The position numbers and the translations under genes were made by a program. A DNA stretch of 24,964 nt from Plantago elongata (lineage: Eukaryota; Streptophyta; Magnoliopsida; Lamiales; Plantaginaceae). Below the pieces are notes generated by a model. That model did no database searches and had not been told where the DNA came from. It saw only the letters and a program-made list of their open reading frames with translations. The stretch lies in the NCBI GenBank assembly GCA_036897095.1, contig JAYMSP010002315.1:1-24964 (forward strand). The letters run 5' to 3'. Numbering within the stretch: the first letter of the stretch is position 1; each line of letters begins with the position of its first letter. Positions 1 through 9,814 of the stretch are shown here, piece by piece.

Positions 1-720
<720 letters not shown>

Positions 721-1180
721 ATAATAGAACTTAAAACTATAATATACACGTTAAAAATAATAACATTTAAATGTATTCAACACGAACTAAAATTAGTAAC
801 ATTGAGACTTAAAAACACAATAGTGCATTCTTAAAACTATAGCGATTTCTCTTAAAACATTAACAAAGCAGAAAATGCAACAAAGTTAAAAACAACAACA
901 TTGATGGTTCAATTCATAACAGTGACTTTTAAAACTATAACAATGCAATTTGAAATTATAAAATAATATTTATAAAAAATTAAATTATAAATATTTATTA
1001 AGGAGTTAAAAACACTAACATTGTTGTTTAAAGCTGTAATGATAGGTTTAATTACTATATAATACTGCATTAAAACAATAACAGAGAGAAATATTTGAAA
1101 CACAAGTTAAAAACTTAATCACAATGCTTAAAGCTATCACAAAAGTTGTTAAATGCTCTTAAATCATAACAAAATACTAA

Positions 1181-1433
1181 AGGGTTGATTGGAGTAGAAT
1201 TCAAATGCTTATTTGGATGCTACTTGAAAATTTTGTAATTGTTATGTTATTTAAATGTCGAACGTTGAAATGGCTCTACAGTAGCAACATTTTTCTCTAC
1301 CTATATAACAAACCTATAATACCCTATTCAATTACAATTCTATACCAAACACAATTTTAACAATCCCATTACAATTCCGATCACTATTCAGTCATTTAAA
1401 TCAGGGCATTTAAGTTGCATGCCAATCAGCCCC
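1181..1433. mobile_element. MITE family A, copy 1 (Tourist/Harbinger-like)
   Basis: The element begins AGGGTTGATTGG and ends CCAATCAGCCCC, near-perfect terminal inverted repeats that extend imperfectly inward (TTCAAATGC against GCATTTAAG). It is flanked by TAA at 1178-1180 and TAA at 1434-1436, the 3-bp duplication typical of PIF/Harbinger Tourist-like elements. Length is 253 bp with no coding capacity. It sits inside the AT-rich motif array, so it inserted after that array formed. Other family members are near 2065, 17599 and 21902. Confidence 0.75.
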
Positions 1434-1436
1434 TAA

Positions 1437-2060
1437 ATGATTCGACTTTCATTGTACGAAATTATTCAGATCTCGTTTCAGATCTAGAAACATCAAATAT
1501 AACACAATACTTAAAACTATGACACTAGCTACAAAAACCATAACACCGACTCTTAAGTATAGTTCATCAAATTACTATCATTGCTACATAAGAAACTCAG
1601 ATGCGTAGCAAATTTGAATTCACTATTTTAATCACAAACGCATATATATCAATACTTAGACAAATGCATATGCAGCAGTATTGAATGTGTTAAATCAAAG
1701 CAGATTATACTACTCTACTAGCTAGCATCATAACAAATCAATAATAAGTGAATGTGAATCAGTTGATTAATTGAGAATTTGAGACACGAAATCAAAACAA
1801 ACAATAGACAAATCAACCACATACAAGCGGCTTTGACTCACTTTCCTCCAATCCACAAAACTCATGAAATCAGAATGTGCTAATTAGCCGAACGACAGTA
1901 ACAGATCGATCACAGGCATGCGCAAAAACAATCACCTCGAGTCGTTTCAGATCTTAGATTTTGCAGGTGAAACACGATCTTCTCGTCGTGAGAGTGAGGT
2001 TTATCTTTGCAGTCGAATTGTGTGGTGTCGTCTTGCAGTGGATGAAGCGTTGGATAGTGT
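1437..2060. other. AT-rich spacer with a G+C-richer core, no gene seen
   Basis: The motif array continues weakly to about 1570. After that comes AT-rich sequence, then a G+C-richer patch around 1930-2045 that contains the motif CGTTTCAGATCT, also present near 1474. I found no open frame with recognisable protein similarity on either strand. Confidence 0.4.
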
Positions 2061-2064
2061 ATTA

Positions 2065-2172
2065 ACATAGCATTTAAATCGCTTCACTTGGCTCGATCAA
2101 CATTGATTTGGTCAAAAGTACATTTTAAATACCCATTTCAATTCCATTCCAAACACAATTTCACCAAAATCT
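2065..2172. mobile_element. MITE family A, copy 2 (fragment)
   Basis: The core matches the middle of the family A copies at 17599 and 21902: GCATTTAAAT, then GATTTGGTC, then TACATTTTAAATA, then CCATTTCAATTCCATTCC, then CACAATTTCACCAAAAT. The right terminal inverted repeat is missing and the left one is unclear, so this is a truncated copy. Confidence 0.6.
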
Positions 2173-2554
2173 AAAAGATAATGATTGTGGTGTTTTGTAA
2201 ATTTTTTGTGAGAGTGTATTGTAATTTGGGTATTTATATAAAAAAGATTCATAATCGGTTTGTAGTATTCTGACCTGTTCTTTATTGTGGAAATTGAATC
2301 TTCATATATATTAGGAAGATCTTACTTTTTCTAAGATTTTGACTTGTTTTTATACTGTTATCGACCGTAGAATCTTCGCTTGTGTTTAACTATACTTAAA
2401 AAAAAGAGTAAGTATAGTAAAAAAAAATTAATGGTTTTTTTTTGTAAAATATAGGAAAATTAAGGCTTTTAATGGTTTTTTTTAGTTTTTTTTATTTTGG
2501 CGTCTGATCGGCCGAGTATTTTTTATACCGAAGCACACATTTTTCATTATGATT
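2173..2554. other. AT-rich spacer with homopolymer runs
   Basis: Poly(A) and poly(T) runs alternate around 2398-2500. A short G+C-richer motif, GGCGTCTGATCGGCCGAG, lies at about 2500-2517. No gene, RNA or clear element boundary was recognised. Confidence 0.4.
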
Positions 2555-2795
2555 CTAATAGATTATATTATGATTTTAAGTTGGCATTGACATTTTTTGT
2601 TGCAGATTTAATGCATTTTGTTAATTGTTTATGAGACGATATGATGGTTTTAAAGCGATGACAATGTATGTTCCAAATATAGTTCTAACCCCTTTTGTTA
2701 ACTTTTCAACAAATTGTGATGGTTTTAAGGAACTACGTTATATTTTTATGATGATTTATTATAGTTTTAAGTGACAATCTAATACTATTAAATAA
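2555..2795 (-). repeat. TTAAAACTATAAC-type motif array in inverted orientation
   Basis: Here the motif reads as GATTTTAAG, GATGGTTTTAAAG, GATGGTTTTAAGG and TATAGTTTTAAGTG, the reverse complement of the form seen at 440-1160 and 3215-3370. The array therefore flips immediately before the second direct repeat at 2809. Inverted subterminal arrays at two ends are what a non-autonomous DNA transposon would leave; this is inference. Confidence 0.5.
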
Positions 2796-2808
2796 GTCTA
2801 AAGGTTTC

Positions 2809-3370
2809 AGAAAAACCATTAAAACAACAATAAACATGCTTAAAATAATCTACTTAAACATTAAATCATCCAAAGATCTTAAAACATCTATTCTTGTAGA
2901 AAAAAATACAAAAATCTCCACTCAGTGTTTTTTATGCAATGCAATTGAGTTGTTATAGCAGGTTTTTTTCCCGGATCAAACTTGGTGAACTTCAACTTTC
3001 TATCTTTTATTGTATGTGTGTGTTGCTTCAATACTGCATTGACAACTTTGAGAGGCATAACATCCAACTCGATGTCATCATCACACCTGCATAAAATATT
3101 CATTAACTGGGTTAAAACCATAACAACTTTTATTAGAACTATCACATTGGTACTTAAAAACAAGGAAGAAACGTGCAACACAAAAAACAGTTTCGTTGGT
3201 GTGTAAAATCATTAAATTGTATTTTAAAACTATAACGAAGCAAAAACATGCAACACAATAACCTTAATATATAAAATCATAATCGCGCCTCTTAAAACTA
3301 TAACAATTGCAAAAGATCAAATCATAAATATTTTCACAAGCTAAAACATTAACTTAAAATTACAACAGTC
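2809..3370 (+). repeat. Dispersed direct repeat, copy 2
   Basis: This is the second copy of the segment at 109-720 in the same orientation, with shared landmarks CATTAAAACAACAATAAA, CTTGGTGAACTTCAACTT, GTTGCTTCAATA, CCAACTCGATGTCATCATC and CTGGGTTAAAACCATAAC. Short insertions and deletions separate the copies and small open frames inside it are not conserved between them, so it is not coding. It runs into a pyrimidine-rich stretch (3370-3420) just ahead of the DUF4283 pseudogene, as if it supplied that gene's upstream region. Confidence 0.75.
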
Positions 3371-3426
3371 GATTTTTCTCTTTCTAGAATTTTCTCTCTA
3401 CTATTTTCTGAGTGCTCTTTCCTTTG

Positions 3427-4685
3427 ATGGCTATTACATCAAAGAGGCGATTTCAATAGGATGATCAGGAGAATCCGGTGAATGGTGAGGAGGCTGAGGA
3501 TGAATTGGCAGGGGTTATGGATGAGGAAGCTTTTGCGGAAGAGGATGGAGAATTTGTGTGTGATAATCCCCCGGAGTTTGTGAATGGCGATGGTAGGGAT
3601 CTCAATTGTACTGATTACTCGGAGGATCCAGGTCGCCTGAATCAGAGGTTTACTCGGAGGTGGAATGAGACGTTTTCGGGTAATCAACGTGTTGAAAATG
3701 GTTTACAGCTGAAGTACACTGCTCCGGCTAATCGTGAAGTGCTCGAGTTTACTCCGGAAGATGTGAGTGCATCAATTAAGTTTTGGCCATATGCACTAGT
3801 TGGAACAGTAATAGGTGCTCGTATTCCGATTGATGCTATGAGTAGGTTTGTGGCGAGTAGGTGGTAGTTATCTCCTAATATTCATATGGCGGATAACGGT
3901 GTATTTGTGTTTCGTTTTGATAATGCTGAAGATCAATTGCAGGTGCTGGGAGGTGGCCCTTGGTTGGTGAAGGGGACTTATCCTTTGGCGATGAAGTAGT
4001 GGAGTCCAGGTTTGGCATTGGATCCTGGAACTTTGATTGCTTATCCTGTATGGGCGAAATTGCCAGGCTGGATCTGCAATTCTGGTCACCGACTATGTTA
4101 GGGAAGATTGTTAGCTTGATTGGTAAGCCATGTTAAATTGATAAACTAACTGCATCTAAGGAACGGTTAGGAATTGTTCTCTAGTTACTCATACAACTTG
4201 GGTGCCTACTGGTAATGTGTTGCAATCTACATTAAATAGAGGTTTGGTATGACCTGATGTTGGTGGAACTGCTAGTTAAATGTCTGCTGGTGTAGCATCT
4301 GGTCAGACTAGAAGTGTTCCTGTTACTGGACAGGGGTCAGGTCAGCAAGGGAGTGGCACTGGAGTTGGTATGGGATCTGCTCAGGTAGGGAATAGTCCTG
4401 GAGTTGGACAGAGGTCTGCAGTTTGGTGGTAGTGCTCTTGGTCAGAGACCTTTGTAGGTTGGTTGTAGTTCTGGTTCTGGTCAAAGATATAATCAGGATG
4501 GGAGTTGTTCAGTTGTTGGGCAGGGTGCTAATCTTAGGAAAGGTTGTGTTGGTGCTGATACTGAGAATAGGTTTGATATGCTTAATCAGGATGAATAGAA
4601 TGTTGATGATTGTGTGGATCATTTGGAGGGTATATATTTTCCAGAATGGACTGAAGTGAGTGCAGAAATAAAGGGTAAAAAATAA
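3427..4685 (+). pseudogene. Decayed DUF4283 (gag-like / LINE ORF1-type) protein gene
   Basis: An ATG at 3427 opens a frame interrupted by stops at 3457-3459, 3865-3867 and after PLAMK near 3997, and by a frameshift near 4064 after LPG. Read through these, the segments match the plant DUF4283 family: IKFWPYALVGTVIGAR, then NGVFVFRFDNAEDQ, GGGPWLVKGTYPLAMK, WSPGLALDPGTL, PVWAKLPG and, in the shifted frame, LDLQFWSPTMLGKIVSLIGK with TASKERL. The N-terminal part is acidic. The zinc knuckle expected after DUF4283 is not found. A Gly/Ser/Gln-rich low-complexity region follows (about 4280-4560), then NRFDMLNQDE with another stop. Such proteins are nucleic-acid-binding components of plant LINE-like retroelements; no reverse transcriptase follows here. 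Too broken to make a product. Confidence 0.8.
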
Positions 4686-4720
4686 GAATAATCAATGTAT
4701 AAATAAAGGTAAAGGAGTGG

Positions 4721-4757
4721 TAGGGGGGGGGGGTGGGTAAGGTGGGGTGGGGTGGGT
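4721..4757 (+). other. G-run tract with G-quadruplex potential
   Basis: A run of about eleven G is followed by GGG, GGGG, GGGG and GGG blocks separated by one to five bases, just after the DUF4283 pseudogene. It satisfies the usual four-G-run pattern for an intramolecular quadruplex on the + strand. It may equally be a simple repeat expansion, since slippage would give the same look. Confidence 0.5.
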
Positions 4758-5710
4758 GTAGATGGGTTACAGCGTTGATGCATGGGAGAAGAAGAAGAAG
4801 GGATAGAGGATTTCTGTCAATTTACAACATTCAGACATGATCATGATGCTAATGGGTTTTTAATTTTCGACTAAAAGCCATGTTAAATCACTTTCTATCC
4901 ATATTAAATTAAGTATTAATTCATATCATGGTGTATTTTTTTTTTTCAAATCTATTTATAATAACTTCAGATTTAAACGTGCTCGATTTAAAGTAAGATT
5001 ACGATTGATGATAAGTATGCAAGTTTTCTGATTCATGCCTAAGTGAGGACAACGTGTACGAAAATAACTTATGTTATTACTCAATATTGTGGGACCAACA
5101 TATGATACGAATACATTAATTCAAAAAGTTAAAGCGGTATAAAAATTTATTAGAAATTTATCAAGTATAATGTACATCATATAGTGGTGTTGCATCAACT
5201 TCAAAGTGTAATGTGTGATAAATGTTACTAACTCATTAAGTTCATGCACTATATTTGCATCTTTAAATGAGCATCGATCCTTCACTTGCATGTGCTTGAA
5301 TGAGAGGAAGGTTAACTATAGACTTTGTAATGTGAAGGGCTAGGAATCCAATATAACACGAGTTTATGTGAAAATGAGTTTATGTGAAGAAAGTGAGATA
5401 AAAAGCCACTAAAAGTCCGAAAAGAAATGAAAAGGGCAAACCACGTGAGGTAATGGAGAAATAATTCCTAAGCGCCTAGTCCAACAACAAATCATATCAA
5501 TTTAATATAGAAAATTGGAGGCTTACCTTTTTACGTTTGAGTTTTCATGTCAAATCATACACTATACGATAAAATATTATTTATAATATATTGTCACTCA
5601 ATATATTTTTATAATGTAATGTCTTGGTACTAGTTACCAATGCAGTTTAGGAGTAATCCAGATCAAGGTACTATATGAAAACGGGTATCTTCATATAAAA
5701 AAAATAAGAT
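4758..5710. other. Intergenic spacer, no gene recognised
   Basis: This is AT-rich sequence with T runs near 4930-4945. A small tandem duplication of GAGTTTATGTGAA lies at about 5360-5392. No open frame has recognisable similarity and no transposon ends were found. Confidence 0.4.
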
Positions 5711-5825
5711 ACTGATTGAAAAATAATTTGAGTAGTTTTTTTAATTGAAATTGAATTTTTTATGTATAAAATATTCGATTTTAGTGGGGAGATTGTCGTT
5801 CTAGCAGTATGGTAAACCGACCTTA
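5711..5825 (+). repeat. Dispersed repeat family C, copy 1
   Basis: This segment matches 9546-9657 and 19572-19690. Shared order: ATTTGAGT/ATTTGAAT, TTAATTGAAATTGAATTTTT, an A/T-rich linker, ATTCGATTTTAGTGGGGAGA, then CAGTATGGTAAAC. The AGTGGGGAGATTGT part resembles a polypurine tract next to a long terminal repeat, as in plant Copia elements, but no LTR boundary can be shown. Confidence 0.6.
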
Positions 5826-5827
5826 AG

Positions 5828-5926
5828 TTTTACTAGGGGTGGATTAGTTACTCCAGGTTATTTTGTATCCTATATAGTAATAATAAATTTTACTAGCTAG
5901 GGAGGGATTAGTTACTCCAGGTTATC
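5828..5926 (+). repeat. Tandem duplication of a roughly 60-bp unit
   Basis: The block TTTTACTAG, a few bases, then GGATTAGTTACTCCAGGTTA occurs at 5828-5860 and again at 5888-5922, where the second unit reads GGGATTAGTTACTCCAGGTTA. The copies are about 60 bases apart. The second is followed by TCTCCCTC, which partly pairs with GGGAGGGA ahead of it. No function inferred. Confidence 0.65.
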
Positions 5927-5929
5927 TCC

Positions 5930-6915
5930 CTCACTCACTGTTCACCATGGGAAAATAAACAAAGTGCATTAATATTTCCTTGTTCCTTCTCTTTATCCTT
6001 TTGTATTTTTTGATAATATAAGTCGAGGTCACAAGATTTTGTAGACAGTGATAGTGCACTAATCATTTGCTTCTCCTTTTAATATATACATTCCTAAATC
6101 CGAAACCTTTGCTACACTTTGTGATCATTATCTAATACACTAACTTATTAGTACTCCAACCAATCAGAACAACTCCATAGTCCATGCATATAATTTTAGT
6201 TGGAAATTCTAAAATAAATAGCATAATATAAGACGGGGATACATATCAATAATATCTCTTAATCATCATGGTCCCTTGCATGCATGTTGTCATTGCTTGG
6301 TATAAATCCATGCAGCACTAATTACTTATATACCAATAAAAATGTTGATTGAACCCATGCCTAAAGTAGGTGTAATAAGGTGTGGTCTAGGGATTTATAT
6401 AAAAGGTCACTACGTGGGTAGATATTTTTCCCATTTAACTTTATATGTTGAACTATAAAAATTACATATTTATCATTAGAATTGAGTAAATTAAATAATA
6501 AATTTGAGAAGACGTAAATTTTTAATTGATTTAGTTTTAACAACGAAGTGACTCAAATAATTGTATATAATTAAGATGTGTGTATTTTAAATCATGTGTA
6601 ACCACATCAATTTAAAAAATTGAATCTTGAATAATTAGCGATCATATTGAAATACTTAACAAATGTGCAATGCACGGATCAAAGATTGTTCTATATAGGT
6701 GAGAGACATTTTATATGGCCTTGTCATTTTGTCAGGTTTGATGAACGTGCAATATCTTTATTTAAATTGTACTTGTGTAATTTTTACTAGACCTATAATG
6801 TTTTTATTTATATTTTTAGATGTTTACGTTAAACCCTCTCCCGCTCATAAATACTTTGACTTCAGAACAGCCTTCTACCATCAATTTAAGTATTTGACAT
6901 AAACTCCATCAGAAT
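5930..6915. other. Intergenic spacer, no gene recognised
   Basis: AT-rich intergenic sequence. Short open frames on both strands have no recognisable motifs and biased Ile/Phe/Tyr composition as expected of AT-rich noncoding DNA. No repeat partner was found elsewhere in the window. Confidence 0.4.
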
Positions 6916-6919
6916 AGTA

Positions 6920-7147
6920 TTCCATCCGTCATGTTAATAATATGAAACAATTTAATTTTGCATGATTTAAAAAATATATATGTGTAGTAATATGTAGTTA
7001 AGAATGAGCTTGAAACATAAAAGTACATGTATGTTCTATAGTATATGATTAAAAATAAATTGTATAATGAGATTATTTTTATAAATAAAAAATTATTCTA
7101 TTTTAATGGAGCTGTAAAATGAAAAAATACAAACGGGGCGAATAAAG
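6920..7147. mobile_element. Stowaway-like MITE, copy 1
   Basis: The left end TTCCATCCGTC resembles the Stowaway terminus CTCCCTCCGTCCC. The right end reads ACGGGGCGAATAAAG, an imperfect inverted counterpart. TA dinucleotides flank both ends (6918-6919 and 7148-7149), as expected for Tc1/mariner-type insertion. The interior (TTAAGAATGAGCTTG, ATGATTAAAAATAAATTGTA, TTATTTTTATAAATAAAAAA) matches the copy at 20354 in the same order, so the two belong to one subfamily of about 230 bp. Confidence 0.65.
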
Positions 7148-7229
7148 TATTATCCTGGTCACTATTATATAGCAATTATAAGTACGAGCATTCGAATTTG
7201 AATTGAATAGGACTATAGAAGAGTATAGA

Positions 7230-7715
7230 ATAGAAGCGAAGGAGAATGGAAGAAGGAAAAAACAGAAATGTCGGTGTGAATGGTGGTGAGTTGCAATAAA
7301 AGCATAGTGGCCACGTCAATGAACTTTTTCCTCTTTTAATCTTTGTGCCAGCTAGGACAGCAGAAGTGGGCCAACTCTGCTTTGACCGGGCTATGGGCCA
7401 TTTGACCGAAGACCGGTCTTGAATGGGCCCTACGCACGGCCCTGCCTCGTCTCTTTCGTTCTTAGTTTTTGGACTCTAGCCTGCCTCTCTCAGGGGCACA
7501 TTACATTATATTACAAATACTCTTCTCGTATCATATGCTATACCGCCCATTTCCCTCCTTCATCTTCTGTACCTTCTACTCTCTGCCTGTGTACTACTCA
7601 TTCAATCATTCATGTCGAATTTGCGAATCCGGATCTTTACAACTGCCCTACTTCTTCATTTATCTCAATTCATTCACATATGTTTTCGAGTTACACACAC
7701 ACACATTAGAAATTG
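7230..7715 (+). promoter_or_regulatory. Promoter/leader-like stretch without an attached gene
   Basis: Composition shifts to higher G+C. The stretch holds several GGGCC/GGCCC motifs (near 7368, 7395, 7425 and 7438), of the TGGGCC type common in plant promoters, and a perfect 12-bp palindrome AAGACCGGTCTT at 7409-7420. An ATTATATTAC segment and a long pyrimidine-rich tract (about 7545-7620) resemble a plant core promoter and 5' leader. It ends in a (CA)n tract at 7692-7704. No coding region follows; what follows is Helitron debris on the other strand. It could be an orphaned or transposon-captured promoter. Inference only. Confidence 0.3.
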
Positions 7716-7885
7716 AGTAACACGTTACATCGACATGTTTTTAGTATTAAAAATTATGTAAATATATAATATAAATTAAGAAAATTCGATGTATGAAATG
7801 TAAATACATAATTCAAATTAAGAAAATAATGCAATTGAATATGAAATGTGAAATATGCAGTGAATGTGATAAACGTATACGTCAT

Positions 7886-8082
7886 CTACTGTGGGTTTTG
7901 ATTCTCGAAGATCTCTTTGTAAACGACGTTCTTTGTCTTGGTGAACTCGTCATCGTCAACTGTCGGTGGCTTTATCAGCACCCTGACTGCGGCGAACTTC
8001 GAGCCCTTGACAACCTAACGTATAGCTGCCCGTGCGAGAAGATTGGATGTGGCAAATATATCCCAACCCTATCGAGTGTATC
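7886..8082 (-). pseudogene. Helitron PIF1-like helicase, C-terminal remnant
   Basis: Read on the minus strand from 8082, the frame gives DTLDRVGIYLPHPIFSHGQ then LYVRLSRARS, the signature near the C-terminus of plant Helitron RepHel helicases (GLYLPxPVFSHGQLYVALSRV). A frameshift follows, and the next frame gives VRVLIKPP, DDDEFTKTKNVVYKEIFE and a stop at 7888-7886, matching the usual end (NVVYKEVF). The Rep domain and all earlier helicase motifs are absent, so this is an isolated fragment of a rolling-circle transposon. ATTAG at 7705-7709 could be the reverse complement of a CTAAT 3' terminus, but the preceding base is C rather than the expected A and the nearby hairpin is weak. Confidence 0.8.
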
Positions 8083-8172
8083 ACAAATCAAAAATAAAAA
8101 TGTATTTTTTAATTTATTTGAACATGGTTATGAATCATTTTAACAAAATTTTGAACTTCATGGCGTTAAAAG

Positions 8173-8625
8173 TTGTTATTATTAATTTATTATTGTAGTG
8201 CTAAGAAAAGAGATGAAATGTTATATATTTCTCGTCAATTTCACCTTTCCCAAAATTTCTCAATCTCTGATCCGCCATTTAACTTTCACCTCCATAATTT
8301 GACTTCATCAAGAGATCGGTCTACTTCATTGCCCTCTTCTTCTGCTTCCATCTTCCCTCATCATCATCGTTTGTATCATCATTCTGATTTCCTCATCACA
8401 TATTCTTATGGGAAATCAAAAGGCTAGCCACATTTGGAGAGCTCATATGATATAAAAATTTCTATCGCTTCGCTCCACAACTTGAGCTCGTCGAGGTTCG
8501 CCGGATACTCTACTCATGCGCGACGGTGCACCGGCGAAAGTACGACGCCATCAAACACCACTGACGGACATGGAAAAGAGAACCTCCTATCTTTCTATGG
8601 TTTAATTATACCATTGTGAAGCTCT
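8173..8625 (+). other. Gene-like, G+C-richer segment of unknown identity
   Basis: Two adjacent short open frames (8173-8427 and 8434-8619) cover a stretch with exon-like composition: pyrimidine-rich Ser/His/Leu codons, then a G+C-rich part around 8465-8560 (CGAGGTTCGCCGGATACTC and following). No protein family is recognisable and there is no supported start. Its position next to the Helitron helicase remnant makes a captured exon fragment possible, since Helitrons commonly carry host gene pieces. That origin is inference. Confidence 0.25.
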
Positions 8626-8631
8626 AATCCT

Positions 8632-8661
8632 GATAAAATAATTGACACAAATTATTTTATC
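8632..8661. repeat. Perfect inverted repeat with 12-bp arms
   Basis: GATAAAATAATT at 8632-8643 is exactly complementary to AATTATTTTATC at 8650-8661, with a 6-base loop. There is no T-run after it and no gene ending here, so it is not called a terminator. It may be the end of a small hairpin transposon. Confidence 0.6.
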
Positions 8662-8664
8662 AAA

Positions 8665-9370
8665 TGATTTATTTAGGGGATGTTAAAATTAAAGTAAGAT
8701 TTGGGTGGATAAAATAGAAGAGGGTGTTGAAGAAGAAAGGATAAGATTTTGGGAGATAAAAAGTCTCGTGATATCACGCGCCCACACACTCAAATATTTA
8801 TCACAATTTATATTGGAAATTATCAAATTGGGTTTCAATTGGAATATCTCCACTTGCCATGTATTGTAGTATTATACTACTTTGAATATATATAATAGGA
8901 CGCAAGTATCTATGTATAATAAAGAGTATCACCGTTTCATAAAATATAAAAATAATTAATGAAGCATTTATAATTTTTTCTTTTTAAAAAAATGATGAAA
9001 ATGACTTTAACCCTGGCATATTAATTAGGGGGAAATCGTATTACCACTTCAGTTACGCTTAGTTGTAGATTGAACACTTATAATACATAATAGGTAAGTT
9101 TATAAGTTCAAGTTCAACCCTTCGTTTTGAGATCAACATATGTTTGCTCAACTCACACTTGTATTTAAAATCGCTTGTAGTTCATGACTTGATGTAAAAT
9201 CGACTAATTCATACTAATTGTTATTTTTCAGTTAAAAGTATCGGCCTATTAAATTTGACTAACGGAATACACAAATTAAACAAATGCAAAATTAGAGTAC
9301 TAAAACTGGACACTCGCGAAAAACTGGAAGCTAAATGTCAAAATGTGGACCAGCCACACTTTAGATCCAA
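8665..9370. other. Intergenic spacer, no gene recognised
   Basis: AT-rich sequence between the Helitron debris and the promoter side of the RHD3-like gene. No repeat partner, RNA gene or coding region is visible on either strand. Confidence 0.4.
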
Positions 9371-9371
9371 T

Positions 9372-9431
9372 TGGGCCAATATCTAATGTATCCTGCACCA
9401 TAATCCAGCCCAAATGTAAAGCTATTGGGCC
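9372..9431 (+). promoter_or_regulatory. Cluster of TGGGCC-type (site II-like) promoter motifs
   Basis: TGGGCC occurs at 9372-9377 and 9426-9431, both in the context ATTGGGCCA or TTGGGCCA, and AGCCCA (its complement type) at 9407-9412. Such TGGGCC/C elements are common in promoters of broadly expressed plant genes and bind TCP-family factors. They lie 385-445 bases ahead of the RHD3-like start codon. Candidate TATA boxes are TATAAAA at 9534-9540 and TATAAAATA near 9592; a pyrimidine-rich patch (about 9753-9776) lies just ahead of the ATG, as in plant leaders. The transcription start cannot be fixed from sequence. Confidence 0.4.
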
Positions 9432-9545
9432 ACATCACCAAACTAAGCCTTATCACTGTACCTAGTCATTTGGACTTTGGATATATCTCGATTAGAATTA
9501 AAGTTTCGTGCCAAACCTTTCCGTATGAAACTGTATAAAAATTTG

Positions 9546-9657
9546 GACCGATTTAGAATTTAAGTGATATTTTAATTAAAATTAAATATTTTTATAAAAT
9601 ATATTCGATTTGAGTAGGAAGAAGTCCACTTCGACCGTATAACAAATCGAGCGTTAA
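9546..9657 (+). repeat. Dispersed repeat family C, copy 2, in the RHD3-like upstream region
   Basis: This copy matches 5711-5825 and 19572-19690: GATTTAGAATTTAAGTGATA, TTAATTAAAATTAAATATTT, ATTCGATTTGAGTAGGAAGA and CCGTATAACAAATCGAGCGTT. It lies 158-269 bases ahead of the start codon, so it either predates the present promoter or inserted into it. It is the most diverged of the three copies in the AGTGGGGAGA part. Confidence 0.55.
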
Positions 9658-9814
9658 ATTTTAAATGGTCTTAAGCATACAATTATACGACTAATCTAAT
9701 TCCCGCTAGTTTAGCTTAGTGGAAGTATTCTTTCCTTCTAAAAACTTCCACAGCTTTCTTCTCTCCTTCTCCTTCAAAAATTCGAAAATTATCAGGTGAA
9801 GTTTGCAACACAAA

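Noticed and set aside
3478-3867. A 129-residue open frame as an intact gene
   Set aside because: It is a segment of the DUF4283 frame between two in-frame stops; the ATG (3427) lies before the first stop and homology continues past the last one.
7692-7706. (CA)n tract as a regulatory element
   Set aside because: A short simple repeat with nothing to tie it to a function.
7705-7709. Helitron 3' end (reverse complement of CTAAT)
   Set aside because: The base before it is C instead of the expected A and the adjacent hairpin has only 5 bp of low G+C, so the match is likely chance.
7793-8143. A 116-residue Cys-rich + strand open frame as a novel small protein
   Set aside because: The opposite strand carries the Helitron helicase signature over the same bases, so the Cys pattern is a shadow.
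9803-9814. An upstream TTG start for the RHD3-like protein
   Set aside because: Plant genes use ATG; the ATG at 9815 is the first in frame and suffices for the complete conserved domain.
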